A stretch of 5,521 bases of DNA from Aquificaceae bacterium (GTDB lineage Bacteria > Aquificota > Aquificia > Aquificales > Aquificaceae): the NCBI GenBank assembly GCA_027014185.1, contig JALWEK010000149.1, forward strand, positions 1 to 5,521, given 5' to 3'. This document shows positions 1 to 5,521 of this stretch, one piece after another; positions within the stretch are counted from its first letter, which is position 1; each line of letters opens with the position of its first letter. Under the pieces are notes generated by a model. That model worked only from the letters and a program-made list of their open reading frames with translations. It did not search any database and had not been told where the DNA came from. A program made the translations under genes and the position numbers.

Positions 1-2034
1 CCTCTTCACTTCCTCGAGGTCTGTCGTGGGCTCATCACAGGCGAAGTTCTTACAGAGGTAGTAGGTTGTCCTTCCGTTGAGAGGTTTCATGTCTTCGGGA
101 AAGTTCACGAGGAAGACCCCCTCCGGCAGGAAGTGCCTCTGCACGTTAAGGAGGCTGTCTCTACATTCATCCTCCTTTTCGGAGGAACACACCAGCTCGA
201 AGCCCCCGTTTACCAAAAGATCCAGGGCGATTAAAGAGAAGGTGTGTGCGGAGTGAAAGGATCTAAGCACCTCTGAGAAGGCCATCAGTGTTTGCCTAGA
301 CCTTTTCTCGAGCTCCGGTTCTGAAAAGATCCTCGAAAGCCTTACCAGGTTGTAAGCCATAACCGAGTTACCGGAAGGCGTGGCACCATCGTATATCTCT
401 TTCTTCCTCACCAGGACCCTTTCGCCGTAGTCGGGCGTTTGGAAGAACCCGAGGTTCTCCTCATCCCAGAAGTGCTTTAGGGTAAACTCTGCAAGTTCCT
501 TAGCCTTCTTTAGATACATCATATCGAAGGTAGCAAAGTAAAGCTCGGTAAGACCCCATATGATGTAGGCGTAGTCTTCCAAGAAAGCGTGTATCTCGGC
601 CTCACCGTCCTTGAACCTGTGAAGGAGTCTCCCCTCCTCGTCGAACATCCTCTCCAAAATGAAATCAGTGGCCTTTCTGGCTATACCGATGAGATCCTCC
701 CTCCCGAGTGCAACCCCGGCCTTGGAGAATCCAGCCACGGCGAGACCGTTCCAGTCTGTGAGTATCTTTTCGTCCCTCAGGGGTCTTACCCTCTTCTCCC
801 TCTCCTTGAACAGCTTGTTCCTTATCTCCTCCAGTTTTTGCTTGAGCACATCCTCCGGGATACCGAGCTCTTTGGAGTACTCTTCAAGGGACCTCTTCAT
901 GTGGAGGATATTCTTCCCTGTTTTCCTACGCGTCGCCTCTTCCAGGAAGTTACCCTCATCCTCTATCCCGTAAACCTTTACAGCTATCTCGAGCTCTTCT
1001 TTCGTAAGGGTACTCTCCAGTTCCTCTAGGCTCCAGAGGTAGAACTTGCCCTCCTCCCCTTCGCTGTCTGCATCCTCCGCCGAGTAGAAAGCTCCCTCTG
1101 GGGATAGCATATCCCTCTTCAAATACTCGGCTATCTCCTCGACCACCTGTGCGAAGAACTCCTCCTTTGTGATCTGGTATGCTTCAGCGTAAGTGAACAT
1201 AAGGAGGGCGTTGTCGTAGAGCATCTTCTCGAAGTGTGGAAGGAGCCACTCCCTGTCCGTTGAGTACCTGTGAAAGCCAAAACCAACGTGGTCCCAGATA
1301 CCCCCCAGCCTCATCCTCGAAAGGGTCTTCTTTACCATCTCTAGGGCCTTCTCGTTCCCGTACCTCCTGTAGTACCTCATCAAAAACATCAGGTTGTGGG
1401 GTATGGGAAACTTGGGAGCGTTACCGAATCCCCCGTAAGTCTCATCGTAGGAGTGGTACAGTTCGGAGAATCCTCTGTGGAGAACCTCCTCTCCGAGCTC
1501 CCCACCTATGTAGCTCTCACCCTCGCTCTTGGAGAGGGCCTCTACAACCTGTCTTGCGGCAGTGAGGGCCTTCTGTCTGTCCTTCTTCCAGAGCTCAGCG
1601 ATCCTCAGGAGTATATCCTTAAGGCCGGGCCTTCCGTAAAGGCTTTCCTTGGGGAAGTAGGTCCCCGCGAAGAAGGGTTCCTTGTCGGGAGTTATTATAA
1701 TCGTGAGGGGCCACCCTCCCGACCCGGTCATCATCTGGCACACGGTCATATAGACGGAGTCTATGTCCGGCCTCTCTTCCCTGTCCACCTTTATGGAGAC
1801 GTAGTTCTCGTTTAGGATCCTGGCGATCTCCTCGTCCTCGAAGCTCTCCTTTTCCATAACGTGGCACCAGTGGCAGGTAGAGTAGCCTATAGATAGAAAG
1901 ATGGGCTTGTCCTCCTTCTTGGCCTTCTCAAAGGCCTCCTCGGACCACGGATACCAGTCCACCGGGTTGTAGGCATGCTGTCTGAGGTAGGGACTCTTCT
2001 CGTTTATCAGTCTGTTTGGTTTCCTTTCCTTCAT
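1..2034 (-). CDS. DUF255 / YyaL-SPATA20-type thioredoxin domain protein (C-terminus cut by window edge)
   Basis: The frame is open without interruption for 678 codons, from the ATG at 2034-2032 to the left edge. The N-terminus carries the family hallmark [15 protein letters not shown] (residues 7-21), then NPVDWYPW. A thioredoxin-like domain follows with the CHWC motif (Cys54, Cys57) and SGGWPL before a [14 protein letters not shown] stretch. The rest resembles the six-hairpin (alpha/alpha) barrel half of the family: [60 protein letters not shown] and [16 protein letters not shown] late Cys pair (about 661 and 666) sits in YLCKNFAC, as is usual near the end of the family, so only a few residues should be missing. 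The biochemical role is unknown; a redox or sugar-epimerase-like activity is only suggested by fold. The start fits the family N-terminus and there is no good Shine-Dalgarno sequence. It lies 28 bp after the Sco gene on the same strand, so co-transcription is possible, but its base composition (about half G+C) matches the channel gene rather than the Sco/SBP56 pair. Confidence 0.95.
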   Translation of the reverse strand, partial: MKERKPNRLINEKSPYLRQHAYNPVDWYPWSEEAFEKAKKEDKPIFLSIGYSTCHWCHVMEKESFEDEEIARILNENYVSIKVDREERPDIDSVYMTVCQMMTGSGGWPLTIIITPDKEPFFAGTYFPKESLYGRPGLKDILLRIAELWKKDRQKALTAARQVVEALSKSEGESYIGGELGEEVLHRGFSELYHSYDETYGGFGNAPKFPIPHNLMFLMRYYRRYGNEKALEMVKKTLSRMRLGGIWDHVGFGFHRYSTDREWLLPHFEKMLYDNALLMFTYAEAYQITKEEFFAQVVEEIAEYLKRDMLSPEGAFYSAEDADSEGEEGKFYLWSLEELESTLTKEELEIAVKVYGIEDEGNFLEEATRRKTGKNILHMKRSLEEYSKELGIPEDVLKQKLEEIRNKLFKEREKRVRPLRDEKILTDWNGLAVAGFSKAGVALGREDLIGIARKATDFILERMFDEEGRLLHRFKDGEAEIHAFLEDYAYIIWGLTELYFATFDMMYLKKAKELAEFTLKHFWDEENLGFFQTPDYGERVLVRKKEIYDGATPSGNSVMAYNLVRLSRIFSEPELEKRSRQTLMAFSEVLRSFHSAHTFSLIALDLLVNGGFELVCSSEKEDECRDSLLNVQRHFLPEGVFLVNFPEDMKPLNGRTTYYLCKNFACDEPTTDLEEVKR

Positions 2035-2062
2035 TTTTAAAGTATGATGTAGATAAAATCTC

Positions 2063-2680
2063 CTAGTGATGACTGAAATCAGACAGTCTGCTTTCCAGAA
2101 GTAAAGTTTTTATGTCAGCTAGTATTAGCTTAACACTCACCATTCCAGTACTGTATATATTCCTTACGTAGTTATCCCTATCTACCAAAAAGATTTTAAG
2201 TACATGCCTATATACACCAGTCCACCTGCCGTCCTTAGTATAAAGCTTTTGAACCCTCTGGCCGAAATCCTCTAATATAGGTTCAAGTTCCGCAATACTG
2301 GCGGCTGTGAGGAAAAACCAGTTTTCATGTGCAGACAGCCATTGTTTATACTTGGCCATTACCTGGGGAGTATCTCTTTCCGGATCAAAAGATATAGTTA
2401 TTAAAACCACGCTATTCCTCAACTGAGGATCGATAGATATGGTTTCGTGTAACCTGTTCATGATAAAGTTAGAGAGTGGGCATCCGTATCTTTCAGGACA
2501 ATTGGTATATATAAAACTTACTACAGCTACCTTGTTACCTTTCAACTTGTAAAGATTAACCTGCTCGCCCTTGGTATTTATAAGTGTGTGATCATAAATT
2601 TTCTTTATCTTAGGTAGTACATACGTACCAGGTTCTGGAGGTTTAAAAGCAGGTATATATGTTTTAGAGGGATCGTACAT
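2063..2680 (-). CDS. Sco1/SenC-family copper-binding thioredoxin-fold protein (domain part, after in-frame TAG)
   Basis: This 205-residue frame is a complete Sco/SenC domain. Strand-forming [12 protein letters not shown] leads into Cys61-Pro-Glu-Arg-Tyr-Gly-Cys67-Pro-Leu, the copper/redox site; [12 protein letters not shown] (95-105) is the conserved Asp-containing segment; His159 in [11 protein letters not shown] is the expected distal copper ligand. Family members deliver Cu to periplasmic or membrane cuproenzymes, or act as thiol reductases. The Cys spacing is CX5C, not the CX3C of classical Sco1; I recall CX5C-like spacing in other Sco-like proteins, often followed by Pro-Leu as here. Starting at Met 2680 the protein has no signal peptide or membrane segment, which is odd for this family, and no Shine-Dalgarno precedes that ATG. 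The same frame extends upstream through RTHAEQ to a TAG at 2701-2699 and then to a perfect membrane anchor, so the true ancestral gene is 2842-2063. Its own stop is also TAG. Its neighbour, an SBP56 methanethiol-oxidase-like gene, points to copper loading of that enzyme. The family call is firm; whether the product is functional is uncertain. Confidence 0.9.
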   Translation of the reverse strand: MYDPSKTYIPAFKPPEPGTYVLPKIKKIYDHTLINTKGEQVNLYKLKGNKVAVVSFIYTNCPERYGCPLSNFIMNRLHETISIDPQLRNSVVLITISFDPERDTPQVMAKYKQWLSAHENWFFLTAASIAELEPILEDFGQRVQKLYTKDGRWTGVYRHVLKIFLVDRDNYVRNIYSTGMVSVKLILADIKTLLLESRLSDFSHH

Positions 2681-2698
2681 CTGTTCTGCATGTGTTCT

Positions 2699-2701
2699 CT
2701 A
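2699..2701 (-). other. In-frame TAG codon inside the Sco reading frame (codon 48 of 260)
   Basis: Between the anchor and the Sco domain the codons read GAG GAA TAG AGA ACA CAT GCA GAA CAG ATG, all in one phase. A single base change (TAG to TAC or TAT) would restore a continuous protein of about 259 residues, with a Tyr in the linker between anchor and domain. The gene also ends in TAG at 2065-2063, which speaks against general reassignment of TAG to an amino acid in this genome. Confidence 0.85.
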
Positions 2702-2842
2702 TTCCTCGTAAAGTTTATACAAAATATCTTCCGAGGTTTCTGATCTTTTAAAAAACAGGGTTATAAAAAATAAAGGCAGGAGGGAAAGAAGGATGGCGAA
2801 AACTTTAATCAAGTTGGGCCGTTGAAGAGGCTTCTTTTTCAT
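2699..2842 (-). CDS. 47-residue N-terminal membrane-anchor piece of the Sco gene (ends at in-frame TAG)
   Basis: This is a short frame in the same phase as the downstream Sco domain. It starts at the ATG at 2842-2840 with MKKKPLQRPN, continues with a hydrophobic helix at residues 14-31 (VFAILLSLLPLFFITLFF), is followed by Lys32-Arg33, and ends ...EDILYKLYEE before TAG. Three lysines in front of the helix predict a cytoplasmic N-terminus and a periplasmic C-terminal side, the usual arrangement of Sco signal anchors. The start overlaps the end of the SBP56 gene by 38 bp, which suggests translational coupling; only a weak AAAGG lies about 11 nt upstream. A TTG at 2812 is an alternative start that would shorten the basic head. 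The most likely reading is that this is the 5' part of one Sco gene broken by a nonsense codon. Being an independent small membrane protein is the alternative, but the exact frame match with the Sco domain argues against it. Confidence 0.75.
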   Translation of the reverse strand: MKKKPLQRPNLIKVFAILLSLLPLFFITLFFKRSETSEDILYKLYEE

Positions 2843-4148
2843 CCCTAACTATGCCTTTATAGAAATCTTCCTGGCCAAACCTCATTATATGAGGCCTTCC
2901 AAGCTTCTCCTTAAAAAAGTCTATAGTAAATACGTGGGTCAGCTTTCTGCCATCCCAAGTATACATCTTGAGGAAGTGCTCCGCGTTAGGTTTATCCCAG
3001 TTGAAGAGTAAAGATGATGTAACGTAGATCCTCTTTCCATCCCAAGATTCAGAAACCATATTTATCTGTGTTCCGACCTTCTCCGAATAGACTAGCTTCG
3101 CTTTAAAAGGGTTGGAAACATCATATATTCTAAGAACCCCATCGTATGATCCTACGAACACAAACCTATCATCGGAAGATATGCTTATGTCCAAAGGCAA
3201 ATTCCACTTATCTGGAGTACCTATATCTGCTACAGGCTTCGCGTCCCATTCCCCATTCTCCTTGCGGTATATCAGCCATAGCTTATCAGTCAATGCAGTA
3301 GAGGTGAATGCATAGTAGTGGTTGGGTTGGAGGGCCCATCTTATTTCGAGAGGAGCTCCGGGAACCTTAAGGATTTTTTTGGGTTTCATGCTATGGAAAT
3401 CCCATACAACCATAGTGTTACCAAAGAGATGTCCAAAGTCCTTGTAAACCTTATCCTCCCCCTTGGGTATATATTTAGCTATCACATCTTTCAGATCCTT
3501 CATGTAAAGTTTCCAACCTGTAAATGAAGATGTAAGCATAGTATTAAGATTAGCGTTAACACGAACATCGTAGCCGTATCCATCCCCCTCATAATTCTTT
3601 AATTTCCTGGGCATCCATATAGTTCTTATGTAACGTCCGTCGTTGGTATACTCGGCAAGACCGGTATAACCCCCCTTATCCTGCACGTTTGAAAGCCCGG
3701 TAATTAGCATCCTTCCAGGAAGAGCGTAAAATGTGTGCGGCCCCACTAAACCCGTCCTCTCTGGGAAGTCCTTAATTACCTTCACTAACCTAGGATGCCG
3801 CGGATCGGAACCTATATCGAATATAAATATGTATGAGTCGTCCAAACCGCCACACCAGAGATACCACCTATCATCTGTAAAACCGCAGTGGTGTGCCTCA
3901 TGCCTACCCCCTACAGATACATAATGAACCACTTTCCCAAATGTCTTAGATCTAGGATTTACATCCACGACTACCAGCTTATCTGAACCGTCACCTATTC
4001 TAGGATCCCCAAGGGTCCACACATAAACGTAATCTTCTTGACCGACTATCTTTGGCATATATGGAGACTGGCACGTTTCATCCGCAAACGAAAGCGCAAA
4101 CAACACAATGCTAAAAATCACCCCAACCAAAAATCTCTGAGTACACAT
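2805..4148 (-). CDS. mtoX: SBP56 / selenium-binding-protein family, probable periplasmic copper-dependent methanethiol oxidase
   Basis: This 447-residue protein belongs to the SBP56 beta-propeller family. Bacterial members oxidise methanethiol with O2 to formaldehyde, H2S and H2O2 and need copper. A Sec signal peptide is clear: short MCTQR, hydrophobic FLVGVIFSIVLFALSFA, likely cleavage after Ala22. Mature features include SPYMPKIVG near the start, GGRHEAHHCGF with His83, His86 and His87 (candidate metal ligands), VGPHTFYALPGRMLITGLSN around His138, LEIRWALQPNHYYAFT (268-282), LPLDISISSDDRFVFVG (317-333), and the C-terminal GRPHIMRFGQEDFY with His420. Length is normal for the bacterial enzymes. 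The start is fixed by a strong GGGAGGT seven nt before the ATG. Downstream, the Sco-type gene begins inside its last 38 bp; a Sco1/senC gene next to mtoX is known from methanethiol oxidisers, which supports the functional call, although the mauG gene reported in some such clusters is absent here. Base composition is clearly more AT-rich than the flanking genes. The family is certain; methanethiol as substrate is inferred. Confidence 0.92.
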   Translation of the reverse strand: MCTQRFLVGVIFSIVLFALSFADETCQSPYMPKIVGQEDYVYVWTLGDPRIGDGSDKLVVVDVNPRSKTFGKVVHYVSVGGRHEAHHCGFTDDRWYLWCGGLDDSYIFIFDIGSDPRHPRLVKVIKDFPERTGLVGPHTFYALPGRMLITGLSNVQDKGGYTGLAEYTNDGRYIRTIWMPRKLKNYEGDGYGYDVRVNANLNTMLTSSFTGWKLYMKDLKDVIAKYIPKGEDKVYKDFGHLFGNTMVVWDFHSMKPKKILKVPGAPLEIRWALQPNHYYAFTSTALTDKLWLIYRKENGEWDAKPVADIGTPDKWNLPLDISISSDDRFVFVGSYDGVLRIYDVSNPFKAKLVYSEKVGTQINMVSESWDGKRIYVTSSLLFNWDKPNAEHFLKMYTWDGRKLTHVFTIDFFKEKLGRPHIMRFGQEDFYKGIVRDEKEASSTAQLD

Positions 4149-4155
4149 GACCCTT

Positions 4156-4162
4156 ACCTCCC
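4156..4162 (-). promoter_or_regulatory. Strong Shine-Dalgarno of the SBP56 gene
   Basis: GGGAGGT lies seven nt upstream of the ATG at 4148-4146. It is the best ribosome binding site in the window and settles the start that exposes the signal peptide. The other starts here have weak or no Shine-Dalgarno sequence, so this gene may be set for higher translation. Confidence 0.8.
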
Positions 4163-4208
4163 GAACGCTCGTTATGTTTAACTTGGATACGAAAAGATAA
4201 ACATATCT

Positions 4209-4222
4209 ATGATTTGAATCAT
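4209..4222. promoter_or_regulatory. Inverted repeat ATGATT-TG-AATCAT upstream of the SBP56 gene
   Basis: Two perfect 6-bp arms around a 2-bp centre lie immediately after the channel gene's stop codon and about 60 bp before the SBP56 start. The centre is too short and the arms too AT-rich for an RNA hairpin terminator, so a binding site for a dimeric regulator is the more natural reading. It lies in the 74-bp gap that would hold a promoter for the SBP56-Sco pair, but I see no convincing -35/-10 pair there. A chance palindrome in AT-rich sequence cannot be excluded. Confidence 0.3.
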
Positions 4223-5329
4223 TTAGCGGGGTTCAAGATTATCAGGTAGCTTTTCCACGTATATGGATCTGCTCGGGAAGGCGAAGGAAGAGCCGTTTCT
4301 CTCCACTATCTCCATGATCTTGAGGTTTACATCCTCTACTATCTTGAGGTACTCGGCGTAGTCGGCCGTGTCGGTGTAGTACTGGAGAAGTATGTTGAGG
4401 GAGCTGTCACCGAACACCTCGAAGTGGACGTAGAACCTCTCCTCTTTGGATACCCTCGGATGGTTTGCGAGCATCTCCCTGATCTCCCTAAGTATGTTCT
4501 CCATCTGCTCCCTCGTGGTTGAGTAAACGAGGCCTATGTATGTTCTCACCCTCCTCTTGTCCCTCCTCGACCAGTTGTTTATGTTCTGGTTCACCACCTC
4601 CTTGTTGGGTATGGAGACCAGGGTCTTGTCGAAGGTTCTGATCTTGGTGGACCTCAGGCCTATCTCCTCCACCGTCCCCTGAACGCCGGCGATCTCCCCC
4701 GTCTCACCGCTCAGGATCGGCTTGTCGAATAACAGAACGAACCCGCTTATTATGTTCTCGAGAGTGTCCTTCGCGGCCAACGAGACCGCAAGTCCGAGGA
4801 GACCGAGAGACGCCAGGAGAGCGCTGACGTTTATTCCCCACTCCTGGAGTATGGCTACGCCGGCCACCAGAATTACGAAGGCTTTGGAAAGTTTTATAAG
4901 GAAGCTCCCTATCTCCCTGGAGAGCTCCCTCCCGAACTTGGCGGCGAACTCGTAAAACCTGCCCTCGAAGGCCGTTATCAGGTTGAAGGCCATCCACCCA
5001 ACGGTGAATATGAGGAGCGTCTTAACGACCTTTACCGTTACAGCCCTCTCAAGTCCGAGGACGAACAGGGAGATACCTATCCCAGCAACCACTATGAGGA
5101 AACCTATGGGCCTTGCCCACGCCCTCAGGACGATATCGTCTATCTCGGTGGGAGTCCTTCTGACCACCCTCCTGAGGGATCTTATAACGAGTAGGGCGAA
5201 GAGCTTTCTGAAGAAGAAGAAGAGAAAGAACACCAGAAGTGCGAAAACGAACCTGTAGAGAGGGATACCCAGGACAACGTAGTTCAGATAGTTCTGAAGG
5301 TCTCTCAAGACCTCCCCAAGGTTCTCCAT
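4223..5329 (-). CDS. MscS-family small-conductance mechanosensitive ion channel
   Basis: This 368-residue inner-membrane protein opens under membrane tension to release solutes during hypo-osmotic shock. Five hydrophobic segments are visible: about 22-40 (very Phe-rich), 74-92, 98-121, 143-161 and the pore helix 168-186. The last has the small-residue pattern SALLASLGLLGLAVSLAAKD of MscS TM3 and runs into DTLENIISGFVLLFDKP, the most conserved part of the family. The beta domain follows (GEIAGVQGTVEEIGLRSTKI, then DKTLVSIPNKEVVNQNINNW), then the alpha/beta C-terminal domain to residue 368. Two helices more than E. coli MscS is common among the medium-length homologues. The ATG at 5329 has no clear Shine-Dalgarno sequence and lies only a few nt from the expected transcription start; a TTG at codon 8 is a weaker alternative. 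The gene ends 74 bp before the SBP56 gene on the same strand, and it diverges from cutA. No functional link to the SBP56-Sco pair is evident, and its G+C is higher than theirs. Confidence 0.94.
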   Translation of the reverse strand: MENLGEVLRDLQNYLNYVVLGIPLYRFVFALLVFFLFFFFRKLFALLVIRSLRRVVRRTPTEIDDIVLRAWARPIGFLIVVAGIGISLFVLGLERAVTVKVVKTLLIFTVGWMAFNLITAFEGRFYEFAAKFGRELSREIGSFLIKLSKAFVILVAGVAILQEWGINVSALLASLGLLGLAVSLAAKDTLENIISGFVLLFDKPILSGETGEIAGVQGTVEEIGLRSTKIRTFDKTLVSIPNKEVVNQNINNWSRRDKRRVRTYIGLVYSTTREQMENILREIREMLANHPRVSKEERFYVHFEVFGDSSLNILLQYYTDTADYAEYLKIVEDVNLKIMEIVERNGSSFAFPSRSIYVEKLPDNLEPR

Positions 5330-5338
5330 CCGACGTGA

Positions 5339-5348
5339 ATTATATAAT
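5339..5348. promoter_or_regulatory. Overlapping divergent -10 elements between the channel gene and cutA
   Basis: The 30-bp gap between the two start codons contains a perfect TATAAT on the plus strand at 5343-5348 and another perfect TATAAT on the minus strand at 5344-5339; they share two bases. With the usual spacing, transcription would begin near 5355 for cutA and near 5332 for the channel, leaving leaders of only about 3 to 5 nt. No good -35 hexamer is seen for either; the expected positions fall inside the opposing coding regions. AT-rich chance matches are possible. Confidence 0.5.
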
Positions 5349-5359
5349 ATTCAGAGGTG

Positions 5360-5521
5360 ATGGAGGGGTACCTGGTAGTTCTTATAACCGTCCCGGTAGA
5401 TAGGGGGGAGGAGCTCGCCGATTTCATAGTGGAGAACAAGCTGGGGGCCTGTGTGAACCTGGTCCCGGAGGTGAGATCCACCTACTGGTGGAAGGGGAAT
5501 GTGGAGAGGGACAGAGAGGCC
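5360..5521 (+). CDS. cutA: CutA1 divalent-cation tolerance family protein (5' half; cut by window edge)
   Basis: The first 54 codons are present, about half of the usual 100-110 residues. The N-terminus MEGYLVVLITVPVDRGEELA matches the first strand and helix of the ferredoxin-like CutA1 fold. The signature GACVNLVPEVRSTYWWKG (residues 29-46) has the conserved Cys-Val-Asn, Pro and Ser-x-Tyr-x-Trp-x-Gly positions. CutA1 is a very stable cytosolic trimer, named for copper tolerance in E. coli, with an uncertain direct role. The ATG at 5360 gives the normal family N-terminus; a GTG directly before it (5357) is in frame and could also serve. The purine-rich AGAGGTG abuts the ATG rather than lying at normal spacing, and the predicted transcription start is only about 5 nt away, so the message may be nearly leaderless. 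It is divergent from the MscS-family gene. Confidence 0.93.
   Translation, partial: MEGYLVVLITVPVDRGEELADFIVENKLGACVNLVPEVRSTYWWKGNVERDREA

Noticed and set aside
589..1815. Several plus-strand open frames (for example 589-1029, 659-973, 1236-1565, 1396-1815) opposite the DUF255 gene
   Set aside because: They lie antisense to a strongly recognisable gene and arise because that gene rarely uses Leu TTA/CTA or Ser TCA codons; their translations show no domain features.
1619..1867. Minus-strand open frame in another phase inside the DUF255 gene
   Set aside because: Shadow of the real frame; Arg/Gly-rich low-information translation with no recognisable motif.
2035..2062. Terminator or promoter between the Sco and DUF255 genes
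   Set aside because: The 28-bp gap has no hairpin, no T-run and no convincing -10/-35 pair.
2699..2701. TAG as pyrrolysine or as a generally recoded sense codon
   Set aside because: The same gene ends with TAG at 2065-2063, nothing else in the window points to pyrrolysine, and a single-base nonsense change or read error is simpler.
3112..3924. Plus-strand frames at 3112-3315, 3318-3527 and 3733-3924
   Set aside because: Antisense to the SBP56 gene, short, and without ribosome binding sites or motifs.
4059..4148. SBP56 protein as a lipoprotein because of Cys26 near the signal peptide
   Set aside because: The residues before Cys26 (ADET) do not form a lipobox, and cleavage after Ala22 fits an ordinary Sec signal peptide better.
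4209..4222. Rho-independent terminator after the channel gene
   Set aside because: The arms are AT-rich, the loop would be 2 nt, and no T-run follows in the transcribed direction.
4704..5258. Frames at 4704-4997 (minus, other phase), 4722-4955 and 4983-5258 (plus)
   Set aside because: All lie within the MscS-family channel gene, whose own frame has clear family motifs from end to end.

Overview
The window looks like bacterial chromosome, probably from a thermophile. Intergenic gaps are very short, Arg is mostly AGG/AGA, Ile is often ATA, and the proteins are rich in Lys, Glu and Arg. An Aquificales-like source fits this style, but that is an impression, not a demonstrated assignment. No RNA gene, CRISPR array, insertion sequence or prophage signal was found.

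Layout: almost everything is on the minus strand. Reading in the direction of transcription from the right: an MscS-family mechanosensitive channel (5329-4223); a secreted SBP56/selenium-binding-protein family protein, probably a periplasmic copper-dependent methanethiol oxidase (4148-2805); a Sco1/SenC-type copper and thioredoxin-fold protein whose frame begins inside the end of the SBP56 gene (2842) and ends at 2063; and a DUF255/YyaL-type thioredoxin-domain protein (2034 to beyond base 1). A partial cutA (5360 to beyond 5521) is on the plus strand, divergent from the channel gene, with only 30 bp between the two start codons.

The central pair is the functional core. SBP56 methanethiol oxidases are copper enzymes of the periplasm, and a Sco-type copper chaperone gene is a known neighbour of mtoX, so the two genes plausibly form a unit that oxidises methanethiol and loads the enzyme with copper. 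These two genes are clearly more AT-rich than their neighbours on both sides, which suggests they arrived as a cassette.

The most notable observation is an in-frame TAG at 2701-2699. It splits the Sco reading frame into a 47-residue N-terminal piece with a textbook membrane anchor and the 205-residue Sco domain that a gene caller would report. Read through, the frame gives a normal membrane-anchored Sco protein of about 259 residues. As written, the Sco domain has no export signal. It may be a nonsense mutation, a sequencing error, or (less likely) programmed readthrough or reinitiation.
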